Shown: piece by piece, positions 17,869-26,061 of the stretch
Numbering within the stretch: position 1 is the first letter of the stretch
How the letters are laid out: every line of letters starts with the position of its first letter
Assembly: GCA_905339405.1 (NCBI GenBank)
Contig: CAJPGC010000014.1
Span: 1-64,000, forward strand
From: an uncultured bacterium
GTDB lineage: Bacteria; Desulfobacterota; GWC2-55-46
Length of the DNA: 64,000 nucleotides
Direction of reading: 5' to 3'
Program-made: the position numbers and the translations under genes
Notes under the pieces: generated by a model
The model's input: the letters and a program-made list of their open reading frames with translations, nothing else
Told to the model about the DNA's origin: nothing
The model's database searches: none

Positions 17869-17984
17869 TGACTAGGGCCTGGGTTGCCCGCCCTTTATAA
17901 CGACTTGCGACAGAGTTAATTTAGGCTTGAGTTGGCCGCTCCTATGGTTTACGATGAAACAATATTCCCCGGAGGTTTTGCGAG

Positions 17985-18911
17985 ATGTTCGACCTTGTGA
18001 TAATCGGCGGAGGCCCTGCCGGGCTTACAGCCGGAATATACGCCCAGAGGGCCAGGCTCAAGACAGTGCTTCTTGAAAAGCAGATGGTCGGCGGCCAGAT
18101 AGCGATAAGCGACGTCATCGAGAACTACCCCGGCTTCCCGTCCATAAGCGGCGCGGGCCTCATGGAGAAGTTCGAGGAGCACGCCCGGGGCTTAGGCCTC
18201 GAGATACGCTTCGCGGACGTGGCCGACATAACCGTCGAGGACGAGGTCAAGGTCATAAAGACCTCCGAGGGAGAGATAAGGGCGAAGGCCGTCATCATAG
18301 CAACCGGCGCGAAACCCAAGAGACTCGGAGTGCCTGGAGAGAAGGAGCTTACCGGCAAGGGTGTATCCTATTGCGCCACCTGTGACGGCCCTTTTTTCAG
18401 GAACCTCAAGGTCATGGTCGTGGGCGGAGGTGACACCGCCGTAAAAGAGGCCGTCTATCTCTCGAGGATAGCCTCGAAGGTCTACATCGTGCACAGGCGC
18501 GACAAGTTCAGGGCCGAGAAGATGCACCAGGAGAAGCTGGAGTCCACCCCCAACATCGAGCGCATCACCTGCCATATCCTGAAAGAGATAAAATCCGAGA
18601 ACAACCTCGTCAAATCGGTCGTGCTCGAAGACATGAAGACCTGCGAGAAGAAGGAGATAGAAGCCGAAGGGGTCTTCATATTCGTCGGCATCAACCCGAC
18701 GACGGACTTCGTTGACGTCGACAAGGACTCCGGCGGCTTCATCAAGACCAGCGCCCGCATGGAGACTTCCACACCCGGCATATTCGCCGCAGGCGACTGC
18801 CGCACCACGCCGCTTCTACAGGTGGCGACCGCCGTAGGCGACGGGGCCATCGCGGCTGCTTCCGCGATAGAGTACGTTGAGGAGTTCGAGACCAGGGCCA
18901 AGAACGTGTGA
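17985..18911 (+). CDS. trxB: Thioredoxin reductase
   Basis: 308 residues. NADPH-dependent flavoenzyme reducing thioredoxin. Motifs: N-terminal FAD loop DLVIIGGGPAGLTAGIYA, redox centre SYCATCDGPFF near residue 130, NADPH loop VMVVGGGDTAVKEA with HRRDKFRAEK, and the C-terminal FAD segment GIFAAGDCR. A strong Shine-Dalgarno (GGAGG) lies ten bases before the ATG. Probably monocistronic, with its own upstream gap and a weak terminator after it. Confidence 0.97.
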   Translation: MFDLVIIGGGPAGLTAGIYAQRARLKTVLLEKQMVGGQIAISDVIENYPGFPSISGAGLMEKFEEHARGLGLEIRFADVADITVEDEVKVIKTSEGEIRAKAVIIATGAKPKRLGVPGEKELTGKGVSYCATCDGPFFRNLKVMVVGGGDTAVKEAVYLSRIASKVYIVHRRDKFRAEKMHQEKLESTPNIERITCHILKEIKSENNLVKSVVLEDMKTCEKKEIEAEGVFIFVGINPTTDFVDVDKDSGGFIKTSARMETSTPGIFAAGDCRTTPLLQVATAVGDGAIAAASAIEYVEEFETRAKNV

Positions 18912-18921
18912 GCTCCTTTTG

Positions 18922-18950
18922 AAAGGCTTTCATAAGGAACGCCTTTTTTC
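18922..18950 (+). terminator. Weak Rho-independent terminator after trxB
   Basis: AAAGGC ... GCCTTT with a 13-nt loop followed by TTTC. The stem is only six base pairs. Confidence 0.45.
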
Positions 18951-18977
18951 ATGTTATCCGGCAAGGACTAGGACAAT

Positions 18978-20225
18978 ATGGCCGAACAGACGATAAAATG
19001 CCCTTCATGCGGCTTTGACATCCCGCTGACCGAGGCCCTTTCAGGCAAGATAGAAGAGGGGCTGAAATCAAAGTATGAGCTCAAGGCCCGTCAGCAGGAG
19101 CTCGAGATCAAAAAGCGCGAAGAGGAAGTCAAAAAACGCGCTGCCGAGCTCGAAGAGTCGAAGAAGTCCGTAGACGAGATGGTGGCGAGGAAACTCGCTG
19201 CGGAGCGGTCGAGGTTTGAAGAGGCGGCCCGCAAGAAGGCGATTGAGCAGGTAGACACCGAGCTCCGCGATCTTCGTGAGGAGAAGGCCAGCAAGGACAG
19301 GCTCCTCGACGAGTCGCGGAAAAAGGAATTGGAGCTCCTCCGCAGGAACAGGCAGATAGAGGAAGAGAAGAAGGCCGTCGAGCTCGAGGCCGCGAGGAAG
19401 TTAGATGCCGAGAGGGACAAGATAAGGCAGGCTGCCGTCGATATGTTCTCCGAGGAGCACAGGCTCCGCGACCTCGAGAAGGACAAGCAGATGGCAGACC
19501 TCCGCAGGACGATAGACGACCTCAAGCGCAAATCCGAGCAATCCTCCCAGCAGGCCCAGGGAGAGGTGCTGGAGCTGGACCTCGAGGCGATGCTCAAGGC
19601 CAGGTTCCCGATGGACTCCATCGAGCCTGTAGCCAAGGGCGTGCGCGGGGCAGACATCATCCAGAGGGTGCACGCCAGGGCGGGCCAGCAATGCGGCTCG
19701 ATAGCGTGGGAGTCCAAGCGCACGAAGGCCTGGAACGACGAGTGGGTCGTAAAGCTCAAGGACGACCAGCGCGAGATGAAGGCCGACTGCGCGGTCATCG
19801 TCACCGAGGTGCTGCCCAAGGGCTTGACCGCCTTCGGCCAGGTCGACGGCGTATGGGTGGTGGCCGTCCCTCTTGCGGGCTGCCTAGCCGACGCGCTGAG
19901 AGCCTCTCTTGCCGAGGTGTCCCTTGCCAGGCTTTCGGCAGTCGGCAAGAACGAGAAGATGGAGGCGATCTACAACTACCTTTCAGGCCCCGAGTTCAGG
20001 CAGAGGGTTGAAGGCATCGTCGAGGCGTTCAGGGCCTTGAAAGAAGACCTCGAGTCCGAGAAAAGGGCAATGATGAGGATATGGGCCAAGAGGGAGAAGC
20101 TCATAGAGCGCGTCACGAACAACACGACCGGCATGTACGGCGACATGCAGGGCATAATAGGCTCCCTGCCTGAGATAAAACTCCTGGAACTCGGCCCTGG
20201 AGATGACGGGGAGTTAACGGACTGA
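18978..20225 (+). CDS. DUF2130 family protein with N-terminal zinc ribbon half and coiled coil
   Basis: 415 residues. Starts MAEQTIKCPSCGFDIPLTEAL, one CxxC knuckle followed by the phrase typical of DUF2130 proteins. Residues ~35-195 are a long Glu/Lys/Arg coiled coil. The C-terminal DUF2130 domain begins around EVLELDLEAMLKARFPMDSIEPVAKGVRGADI and includes GSIAWESKRTKAWNDEWVVKLKDDQREMKADCAVIVTEVLP, which has the E-x-K / D-x20-E spacing of restriction-endonuclease-like folds. The role is unknown; a DNA-related role is inference from that core. It is first in a short run with two membrane zinc-ribbon genes. Confidence 0.9.
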   Translation: MAEQTIKCPSCGFDIPLTEALSGKIEEGLKSKYELKARQQELEIKKREEEVKKRAAELEESKKSVDEMVARKLAAERSRFEEAARKKAIEQVDTELRDLREEKASKDRLLDESRKKELELLRRNRQIEEEKKAVELEAARKLDAERDKIRQAAVDMFSEEHRLRDLEKDKQMADLRRTIDDLKRKSEQSSQQAQGEVLELDLEAMLKARFPMDSIEPVAKGVRGADIIQRVHARAGQQCGSIAWESKRTKAWNDEWVVKLKDDQREMKADCAVIVTEVLPKGLTAFGQVDGVWVVAVPLAGCLADALRASLAEVSLARLSAVGKNEKMEAIYNYLSGPEFRQRVEGIVEAFRALKEDLESEKRAMMRIWAKREKLIERVTNNTTGMYGDMQGIIGSLPEIKLLELGPGDDGELTD

Positions 20226-20250
20226 AGTCCGTGGAAAAGGATAATAATAG

Positions 20251-20508
20251 ATGGGAACGATAATAACGATAGCCATAATCTCTTTCGGCCTGGGGCTCCT
20301 TCCGGCGTTCATGGCCTCGCAGAAGGGGCGCGGGTTCGTCAAGTGGTGGGTCTACGGCGCGCTGCTTTTCCCCGTGGCCCTCGTCCATGCCCTCCTTATC
20401 GGGACGAGCTTCCAGAGGGGCACGAAGAACTGCGGATATTGCAGGATGGTTGTGAGCGTGAACGCGACGCACTGCCCCAAGTGCGGCTATGAATTCATAG
20501 GGAACTGA
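20251..20508 (+). CDS. Small membrane protein with C-terminal zinc ribbon
   Basis: 85 residues: two hydrophobic helices (TIITIAIISFGLGLLPAFMA; WWVYGALLFPVALVHALLI) followed by a cytoplasmic CGYC-x13-CPKCGYEF zinc ribbon. The stop codon shares one base with the ATG of the channel gene, so the two are translationally coupled. The zinc ribbon is of the kind fused to many small membrane proteins with unknown roles; coupling suggests a channel accessory protein. Confidence 0.85.
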   Translation: MGTIITIAIISFGLGLLPAFMASQKGRGFVKWWVYGALLFPVALVHALLIGTSFQRGTKNCGYCRMVVSVNATHCPKCGYEFIGN

Positions 20509-21344
20509 TGGCCGAGCAGAACCCCGCCCTCGAAAAAAGCGTGCTCACCGGATGGAGGGCGCGCCTCCATGAGATAATCTACGAGACTGACACGCCAGCG
20601 GGCAGGTTCTTCGACGCCTCCCTCATAGCCGCTATAGTCCTCAGCGTAATACTCGTCATGCTCGACAGCGTCTCATGGATAAGCGAGGACTACGGCAGGG
20701 CGCTGTACGCGGCAGAGTGGTTCTTCACAGCCTTTTTTACAATCGAGTACGCCCTGAGGCTCGCGTGCGTTGTCCGGCCCGCCAGGTACGCAACCAGCTT
20801 TTTCGGCATCGTCGACCTTCTGGCCATAATCCCGACGTACCTGGACCTCCTCGTCCCGGGCGGCCGCTACCTCCTCGTCATAAGGGTACTGAGGGTGCTG
20901 CGAATATTCCGCACCTTCGGACTTTTCGAGTACATGAACGAGGGCATGTACATCGTGCAGGCGATGAAGGCGTCCAGGAAGAAGATATCGGTCTTCCTCC
21001 TTACAGTTCTAACTCTCGTCGTGATACTCGGCTCGCTCATGTACCTCATAGAAGGGGCCGAAAACGGCTTCACCAGCATCCCCAGAAGCATCTACTGGGC
21101 AATAGTCACCATGACCACCGTCGGCTACGGCGACGTCGCCCCGAAGACGGCCCTGGGCATGGGGCTCGCCTCTTTCGTGATGATACTCGGCTACGCCATA
21201 CTCGCCGTCCCGACCGGCATCGTCACGGTCGAGATGGTCCACGCCTCTTCCCAGAAGTCGTCCCAGTCCTGCCCGTCCTGCTGCTCCGAAGGCCATGACA
21301 AAGACGCGGTATTCTGCAAATGCTGCGGCGGAAGGCTCAATTAG
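20508..21344 (+). CDS. Voltage-gated-type potassium channel with C-terminal zinc ribbon
   Basis: 278 residues. Six membrane segments: S1-S3 around residues 35-125, an S4 with spaced arginines (VIRVLRVLRIFRTF), S5, pore and S6. The selectivity filter TMTTVGYGDVAP near residue 203 is canonical for K+. After S6 the usual RCK or cyclic-nucleotide domain is replaced by a short tail with CPSCCSEGHDKDAVFCKCCGGRLN, a four-Cys zinc ribbon. Such KvAP/Kch-like channels set membrane potential; the zinc ribbon could sense metal or redox state, which is inference. The ATG overlaps the preceding stop (TGATG). Confidence 0.92.
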   Translation: MAEQNPALEKSVLTGWRARLHEIIYETDTPAGRFFDASLIAAIVLSVILVMLDSVSWISEDYGRALYAAEWFFTAFFTIEYALRLACVVRPARYATSFFGIVDLLAIIPTYLDLLVPGGRYLLVIRVLRVLRIFRTFGLFEYMNEGMYIVQAMKASRKKISVFLLTVLTLVVILGSLMYLIEGAENGFTSIPRSIYWAIVTMTTVGYGDVAPKTALGMGLASFVMILGYAILAVPTGIVTVEMVHASSQKSSQSCPSCCSEGHDKDAVFCKCCGGRLN

Positions 21345-21445
21345 GCCGTTCTTCCGTCATCTTACCTTTATCCGGGTTATACTCTTAAAAGGCATATGAA
21401 CGGGAACGCGGGCATTTGTCCGCGAAACGGGAAAGGAGCGTTGTC

Positions 21446-21805
21446 ATGGCAAGAACGACAGCCGAAACCTTCGAAGAGACGGCCATTTCCGCTAAAAAAA
21501 TAGCCGCCCTGGTCTACGGCCTGCAGGCCATAGGCCTGTTCATAGGCATCACCTACGTAGTGGCCGTCGTAATCGACTACATAAAGGCCTCGGAAGTGAA
21601 AGGCACGTGGATAGAGTCCCACATCAGGTGGCAGATAAGGACTTTCTGGTTCTCCCTGCTATGGGCCGCAATCGGGGTCCTGACGTACCTTCTCGTAATC
21701 GGCTATTTCATACTCCTGGCCGACGGGGTCTGGGTCATATACAGGATAGCCAAGGGCGCGCTCAACCTGAAGGACAACAAGGCCATGTACGGCCTTGAAG
21801 CATAA
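21446..21805 (+). CDS. Small integral membrane protein, COG3671/DUF4870-like
   Basis: 119 residues from ATG 21446, which follows AAAGGAG by ten bases; the ORF track start at 21416 has no such signal. Three hydrophobic segments can be drawn: ALVYGLQAIGLFIGITYVVAVVIDYI, TFWFSLLWAAIGVLTYLLVIGYFILLADGVWVIYRI. The motif VKGTWIESHIRWQIRTFWFSLLWA is typical of COG3671-type proteins of unknown function. It precedes the dehydrogenase gene by 12 bases. No transport or enzymatic residues are identifiable. Confidence 0.8.
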   Translation: MARTTAETFEETAISAKKIAALVYGLQAIGLFIGITYVVAVVIDYIKASEVKGTWIESHIRWQIRTFWFSLLWAAIGVLTYLLVIGYFILLADGVWVIYRIAKGALNLKDNKAMYGLEA

Positions 21806-21817
21806 GGAGGCTCGACG

Positions 21818-22933
21818 ATGAAGGCCATAACTTTTGACCCGGGCCGCAAGGACCTGAAGATAGCGGAGAGGCCCGAGCCCAGGATAACAAGGCCGGACGA
21901 AGTGAAGCTGCGTATGCTGAAAGTAGGGGTCTGCGGGACCGACAGGGAACGGATAGCCGAGGGGAAAGCCAAGCCTCCGAAGGGGTTCAAAGACATCGTC
22001 ATAGGCCACGAGAACATGGGCGTGGTCGTAGAGGCCGGGGGAGGCGTCACCAGCGTCAAGGCGGGCGACCTGGCGGCCTTCACCATAAGGCGGGGCTGCG
22101 GTGAGTGTACGCCGTGCAACGTCGGGCGCCCCGACATGTGCCGTACAGGCAATTACATGGACAGGGGTCTTTCCGGAATAGACGGCTTTAACGCGGAGTA
22201 CGCCGTGGACCGTGAGGAGTACGTCGTAAAGGTCCCTGAAGGGCTCGGCCCCATTGGAGTGCTCCTTGAGCCGATGTCCGTGGTGGAGAAGGCTATAGGG
22301 GAGTCGATGAGGCTCCAGTTCGCGAGGCTCCCGGACGCCCTTTCAAGCCCCGACTGGCTATACGGCAAAAAGGCTCTTGTAGCGGGAATAGGCAACATAG
22401 GGCTTCTCGCCGCGCTCGCCTTGAGGCTCCGCGGGGCAGAGGTCTACGGCCTGGACATAGTAGAAAGCGCCAGCGTGCGCGTGAGGTGGCTTCTGGGCAT
22501 AGGCGGCTATTATATCGACGGCAGGTCAGTGAAGCCCGAGAAGGTCGACGAGGTAATAGGACCTATAGACATGGTAGTGGAGGCGGCAGGCGTGCCGGGC
22601 CTGGAGTTCGGTTTATTCGACACGCTCGCGAGGGACGGCATTTACGTCGTGGCCGGGATACCCTCAGAGGAGGTGCACGGGGGCAAGGTCGCGGTCAACG
22701 GCGCTGAGCTCATGAGCAGGCTCGTGAGGATGAACCTTCTCGTCTTCGGTTCGGTAAGCTCGGCCCCGGGGCATTTCAGGGCGGCCATAGACGACTTTAT
22801 CAGGGCCGAGTACAGGTGGAAAGGCCACCTCGGGAAGATGATAACCGCGGAGTTCGATTATACGGACTTCAAGGGCGTCCTTACCCGGAAGGACGAAAAA
22901 GAGATAAAGTCGGTCATCAAATGGGCGGCCTGA
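21818..22933 (+). CDS. Zinc-dependent medium-chain dehydrogenase, glucose 1-dehydrogenase-like
   Basis: 371 residues. The catalytic zinc ligands expected for the MDR family are C39, H64 and E65 (VGVCGTDRE; VIGHENMG). The structural zinc loop has C94, C97, C100 and C108 (RRGCGECTPCNVGRPDMC). The Rossmann motif is AGIGNIGLLAALALRLRGAEVYGLDI. The HENxGxVVE and LLEPMSVVEKAI phrases, and a short insertion around FARLPDALSSPDWLYGKKALVAG, point to the glucose/galactose 1-dehydrogenase branch. The substrate is not proven. The gene converges with the MBL hydrolase, two bases between stops. Confidence 0.9.
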   Translation: MKAITFDPGRKDLKIAERPEPRITRPDEVKLRMLKVGVCGTDRERIAEGKAKPPKGFKDIVIGHENMGVVVEAGGGVTSVKAGDLAAFTIRRGCGECTPCNVGRPDMCRTGNYMDRGLSGIDGFNAEYAVDREEYVVKVPEGLGPIGVLLEPMSVVEKAIGESMRLQFARLPDALSSPDWLYGKKALVAGIGNIGLLAALALRLRGAEVYGLDIVESASVRVRWLLGIGGYYIDGRSVKPEKVDEVIGPIDMVVEAAGVPGLEFGLFDTLARDGIYVVAGIPSEEVHGGKVAVNGAELMSRLVRMNLLVFGSVSSAPGHFRAAIDDFIRAEYRWKGHLGKMITAEFDYTDFKGVLTRKDEKEIKSVIKWAA

Positions 22934-22934
22934 G

Positions 22935-23696
22935 CTAAAGCTCTATTGTCATGCTGTCGTAGGCGAGCTCGAAACCCTCTGGCAGGGCAGGGTTGTCCCT
23001 CGTGTAATCGAGGTTGTGCCCGAGATGCGTGAATATGGTCCTTTTTGGGCCGATGGCTTTTGAGGCCTCGATGGCCTCTCCAATCGAAAAGTGCGTCGGG
23101 TGCGGCTTCTGCCGGAGGGCCCCGAGGATGAGTACTTCAAGGCCGCGGAGCTTTTCCATTGACCCCGGCGGTATCGCGCTGCAGTCGGTCAGGTAAGCTA
23201 CCGAGCCTATCCTGTAGCCGAATATCACCGCGTCCCCGTGCATTATCTCAATGGGCAAGACAGTTGCCCCGAAAAGGCCGAACGGCGCTGAGACTTCCGT
23301 CGTCGTGAGGTTCGGCTTCCATCCGTCCCTGCCGTCAAGCCTGAAGATATACTCGAAGATGCTTCTTATCCTGCCTATGGTCTCCGCGTTACCGTAGCAA
23401 GGGATTGCCTTCCCGCCAGCGGCGAGGTTGAACGCGCGCAGGTCGTCTATGCCGTGTATGTGGTCGGCGTGCGCGTGCGTGTAAAGTACGGCGTCGACGC
23501 GCTCGAGTCCGTACGAGAGTGACTGTGCCCTCAGGTCGGTCGTCGTGTCTATCAGTATGTTGGCGCCTTCGGATTGTATGAGAAGGGAAGAGCGCGTGCG
23601 CTTGTTCCTGGGTTCCGGCGACGAGCAGACTTCGCAATGGCAGCCGATGACCGGCACGCCCGTGGAGGTGCCGCAGCCGAGTATTACAAGTCTCAT
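22935..23696 (-). CDS. Metallo-beta-lactamase fold hydrolase, PhnP-like phosphodiesterase group
   Basis: 253 residues. Starts MRLVILGCGTSTGVPVIGCHCEVCSS, the opening of PhnP-type cyclic phosphodiesterases; the C-x-C-x2-C cluster there matches the accessory zinc site of that group. The dinuclear metal motif is YTHAHADHIHGIDDLR, with later YLTDC and FTHLGHNLDY. By family it hydrolyses cyclic phosphodiesters such as 5-phosphoribosyl 1,2-cyclic phosphate; no phn genes are nearby, so a general phosphodiesterase role is equally possible. Confidence 0.9.
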   Translation of the reverse strand: MRLVILGCGTSTGVPVIGCHCEVCSSPEPRNKRTRSSLLIQSEGANILIDTTTDLRAQSLSYGLERVDAVLYTHAHADHIHGIDDLRAFNLAAGGKAIPCYGNAETIGRIRSIFEYIFRLDGRDGWKPNLTTTEVSAPFGLFGATVLPIEIMHGDAVIFGYRIGSVAYLTDCSAIPPGSMEKLRGLEVLILGALRQKPHPTHFSIGEAIEASKAIGPKRTIFTHLGHNLDYTRDNPALPEGFELAYDSMTIEL

Positions 23697-23754
23697 AAGA
23701 GGGTTCCGTGAAAGCCGTGTGGAAGGCTGTATTGAGCGGAAGAGGAGCGGGCTG

Positions 23755-23994
23755 TTACTTCTTGAACTCGCCCACGACCGGCAGCTCGGCGAGGACTTCG
23801 TCCCCGTGGGGCGCGTCGGCCATGAAGTCGCTGAGGTCGGTCCCGGCGTAATGCTCGAAGTGCATGCCGTCCATGAAAAGCGGGCTGTTCGTGGCGTCGT
23901 AGACCTTGCCCTGGTACGCGAAATATATGGGCTGCCCGGGGGTCGACCCGTCGAATTTCTTCAGTTCCGCTTCGTTAAATTCCTTCATGGTCAT
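23755..23994 (-). CDS. Cytochrome b5-like heme/steroid-binding domain protein
   Basis: 79 residues from the ATG at 23994 (MTMKEFNEAELKKFDGSTPGQPIYFAYQGKVYDATNSPLF). The ORF track extends the frame to 24306, but that extra part is antisense-like arginine-rich shadow of the protease gene. The ATGA overlap with the protease stop (23991) supports this start. IYFAYQGKVYDAT...GMHFEHYAGTDLSDFMADAPHGDEVL is the short COG4892-type cytochrome b5 fold; the His residues in MHFEHYAG and APHG are candidate heme ligands. Soluble, no signal peptide. Probably partners with the M50 protease upstream. Confidence 0.88.
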   Translation of the reverse strand: MTMKEFNEAELKKFDGSTPGQPIYFAYQGKVYDATNSPLFMDGMHFEHYAGTDLSDFMADAPHGDEVLAELPVVGEFKK

Positions 23995-24872
23995 ACAATA
24001 TAAAACGGGGTCGGGATGAAAGTCAATACAAATACCGCCAGCGCGCTTACCGCTACGAGCCTTCTTTTGGGGTCCATCGGCCTGTGCTGGTCTTCGACCG
24101 GCGGGTGCCATATCCCTATGAAAGTTATGAGCGCGGCCCATACGAACCAGCCCGGCCACGCGAGGATGCCGAGGACCACGAGCAGGCCTATCATCACCAT
24201 AGAGAAGAGCCTGTGACGCCGCCCGAGGAGCGAATAGACGAGGTGCCCGCCGTCGAGCTGGCCGATGGGCAGTAGGTTCATCGCGGTGACGAAAAAGCCT
24301 ATCCACCCGGCGAAGGCCACGGGGTGCAAAAGTACGTCGTGGGTCGCCGGTACAGGGCCGACTGTCACATAGGAAAGCGCGTAAAAGATGAGAGAGGAGC
24401 CGAGCCCGAGAGAGCCGGCTGCCATCGTCCTGGGCACTACGGCTGAATGCTCAAGCCCCCACAGAGTGACGAACAGGGCTATCACGAAGCCCGCGAGCGG
24501 CCCGGACGCGCCTATCTCGACCAGGGCGGCTTTTGTGGTAATGGGCGATTTTATCCTTATGACGGCCCCGAAGGTGCCTATCATCGGGGGGAACGGCGGC
24601 CCCGGGATGAAGGTCGGCAGCGTCGTCACAACGCCGTGCCGCCTGGAGGCCAGGAAATGGCCGAGCTCGTGCGTGCCTAGTATCAAAAGCAGCGAGAGGG
24701 AAAAGGGAACCCCCCGCGTGAGGCTCATGGGGTCTGCGAATATGTCCGCGCCCTGGTACAGGGCGCCGGAGATGACGGTCGTCACCACGGTCGCCAGGAA
24801 GAGCACGGCGGGCAGCAGGACTTTCGGTTTTTCAACCGGAGGGTAGTCGAAAGAGTGTCCGTTTTCTCTCAT
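23991..24872 (-). CDS. Site-2-type membrane metalloprotease (peptidase family M50)
   Basis: 293 residues with about six to seven membrane spans. The zinc motif HELGH lies at residues 68-72 (LGTHELGHFLASRRHG) and the second ligand motif NLLPIGQLDGGHLVYSLLG in a late helix. This is the S2P plan lacking a PDZ domain. Such proteases cleave anti-sigma factors or process membrane proteins; the substrate is not evident. The ATG shares a base with the transporter stop and the stop overlaps the b5-like gene, so the three genes form one coupled operon. Confidence 0.92.
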   Translation of the reverse strand: MRENGHSFDYPPVEKPKVLLPAVLFLATVVTTVISGALYQGADIFADPMSLTRGVPFSLSLLLILGTHELGHFLASRRHGVVTTLPTFIPGPPFPPMIGTFGAVIRIKSPITTKAALVEIGASGPLAGFVIALFVTLWGLEHSAVVPRTMAAGSLGLGSSLIFYALSYVTVGPVPATHDVLLHPVAFAGWIGFFVTAMNLLPIGQLDGGHLVYSLLGRRHRLFSMVMIGLLVVLGILAWPGWFVWAALITFIGIWHPPVEDQHRPMDPKRRLVAVSALAVFVLTFIPTPFYIV

Positions 24873-25930
24873 CAGCCGGCCCAGGTGTTCTTTGCTTTAA
24901 CGTACTCGTGGTAGAACTCTATCATGGCCTGTCCTATCGACAGGATGAGCGGGCCAGCGATGATGCCTATGAGGCCGAAGACGTTGACGGCCCCGAAGAT
25001 GCTGAAGAAAAGGAGCAGGGGGTGGAGGTTGGTCTTGCCGCCTATTATGTACGGCCTCATGAAGTTGTCGACCAGGCCGATGACGAAGACGCCCCATATC
25101 ACGAGGCCGACGCCCCCGGCTATATGGCCGGTCAGAAGGAGGTATACGGCGATGGGGCCCCATATAAGAGAGCTTCCCACGCTCGGCAGGAAGGTCATGA
25201 AGAACATGACGAAGCTCAGTAGAAGCGCCGCCGGTATGCCCAGAAACCAGAACGCCAGCCCGCCGAGGGCCGCCTGCATCGCTCCTACCAGGACACCTCC
25301 GTACATGGTCGCGGATATGACGGCCCTGTTTTTCTCGATGATGTCGTCCTTGTGATGCTCGGTAATGGGTATGAGGTCCCTGACGATCCTGAAGAGCTTG
25401 TCCCCGTCCTTGAAAAGGAAGTACATGGTGAAGAAGGCGAGAAAGAGGTTGAGGAAGAACTCGGCAAGGCCTTTGAAGAACCCCTGGAGGCCTTCTCCGG
25501 CGTAGGCAGCGACGTTCCGGATTATCTCGGCGAAGATGCCCTTGAGGTTGAGCGTGGATACGTCCATGAACCCGCCGAGGTACTTCTCAATCAGAGGGTA
25601 TATGAAAAGGGGCGACTGGTGCGCCTTAGTCGACATCCCCTTGAGGTAGCCTTCGGCCCAGTTGTAAAGGTGCAAAAACTCACCGGCCAGCATCGAGCCG
25701 AGCACCGCGAGCGGCACTATGAGGAAGACGGCTATCGTGAGGCACGCTATGAGAGAAGCCAGAGCGGGCCTTCGGGTCACTTTCTTTAAAATCCACTGGT
25801 AAAAAGGGTAGAAAAGGATGACGAGCACTATCGCCCAGAATATCGGGATGAAAAAGGGCGCCATCACGGAGTACATGAGGTACCCGACGAGGAAGGCCAG
25901 CAGCAGCGTCAGTATGTGTTCCCACTTCAT
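24872..25930 (-). CDS. AI-2E family transporter (PerM/UPF0118)
   Basis: 352 residues with eight predicted membrane helices: two N-terminal pairs, a large amphipathic central domain (residues ~65-150), then RNRAVISATMYGGVLVGAMQAALGGLAFWFLGIPAALLLSFVMFFMTFLPSVGSSLIWGP, the diagnostic segment. Family members export autoinducer-2 or act as Na+/H+ antiporters, so substrate is uncertain. No purine-rich ribosome-binding site precedes the ATG (the minus-strand upstream reads CCCCCTCCT). First gene of the transporter-protease-b5 operon. Confidence 0.92.
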   Translation of the reverse strand: MKWEHILTLLLAFLVGYLMYSVMAPFFIPIFWAIVLVILFYPFYQWILKKVTRRPALASLIACLTIAVFLIVPLAVLGSMLAGEFLHLYNWAEGYLKGMSTKAHQSPLFIYPLIEKYLGGFMDVSTLNLKGIFAEIIRNVAAYAGEGLQGFFKGLAEFFLNLFLAFFTMYFLFKDGDKLFRIVRDLIPITEHHKDDIIEKNRAVISATMYGGVLVGAMQAALGGLAFWFLGIPAALLLSFVMFFMTFLPSVGSSLIWGPIAVYLLLTGHIAGGVGLVIWGVFVIGLVDNFMRPYIIGGKTNLHPLLLFFSIFGAVNVFGLIGIIAGPLILSIGQAMIEFYHEYVKAKNTWAG

Positions 25931-25958
25931 AGGAGGGGGCCCGGGGGGCAGAATCTTT

Positions 25959-25987
25959 TTGATTTCACCATTCCTTCCCAGTATAAT
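25959..25987 (+). promoter_or_regulatory. Sigma70-like promoter for the ThiI-like/larE pair
   Basis: TTGATT (25959-25964), 17-nt spacer, exact TATAAT (25982-25987), giving a leader of about 68 nt to the GTG at 26062. Located in the divergent gap between the AI-2E transporter gene and this operon. Confidence 0.6.
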
Positions 25988-26061
25988 TATATTTCGATAA
26001 ATTACAAGGGGTTTCGCACCCTGTACCGGTTTATAACTGTCCGATTAAAGAGGAGTTTTCT

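Noticed and set aside
24084-24275. Short + strand ORFs opposite the M50 protease
   Set aside because: Shadows of a gene with HELGH and LDGG motifs.
23995-24306. N-terminal extension of the cytochrome b5-like ORF
   Set aside because: Arg/Pro-rich sequence that is an alternate frame of the protease; the ATGA junction at 23994 gives the true start.
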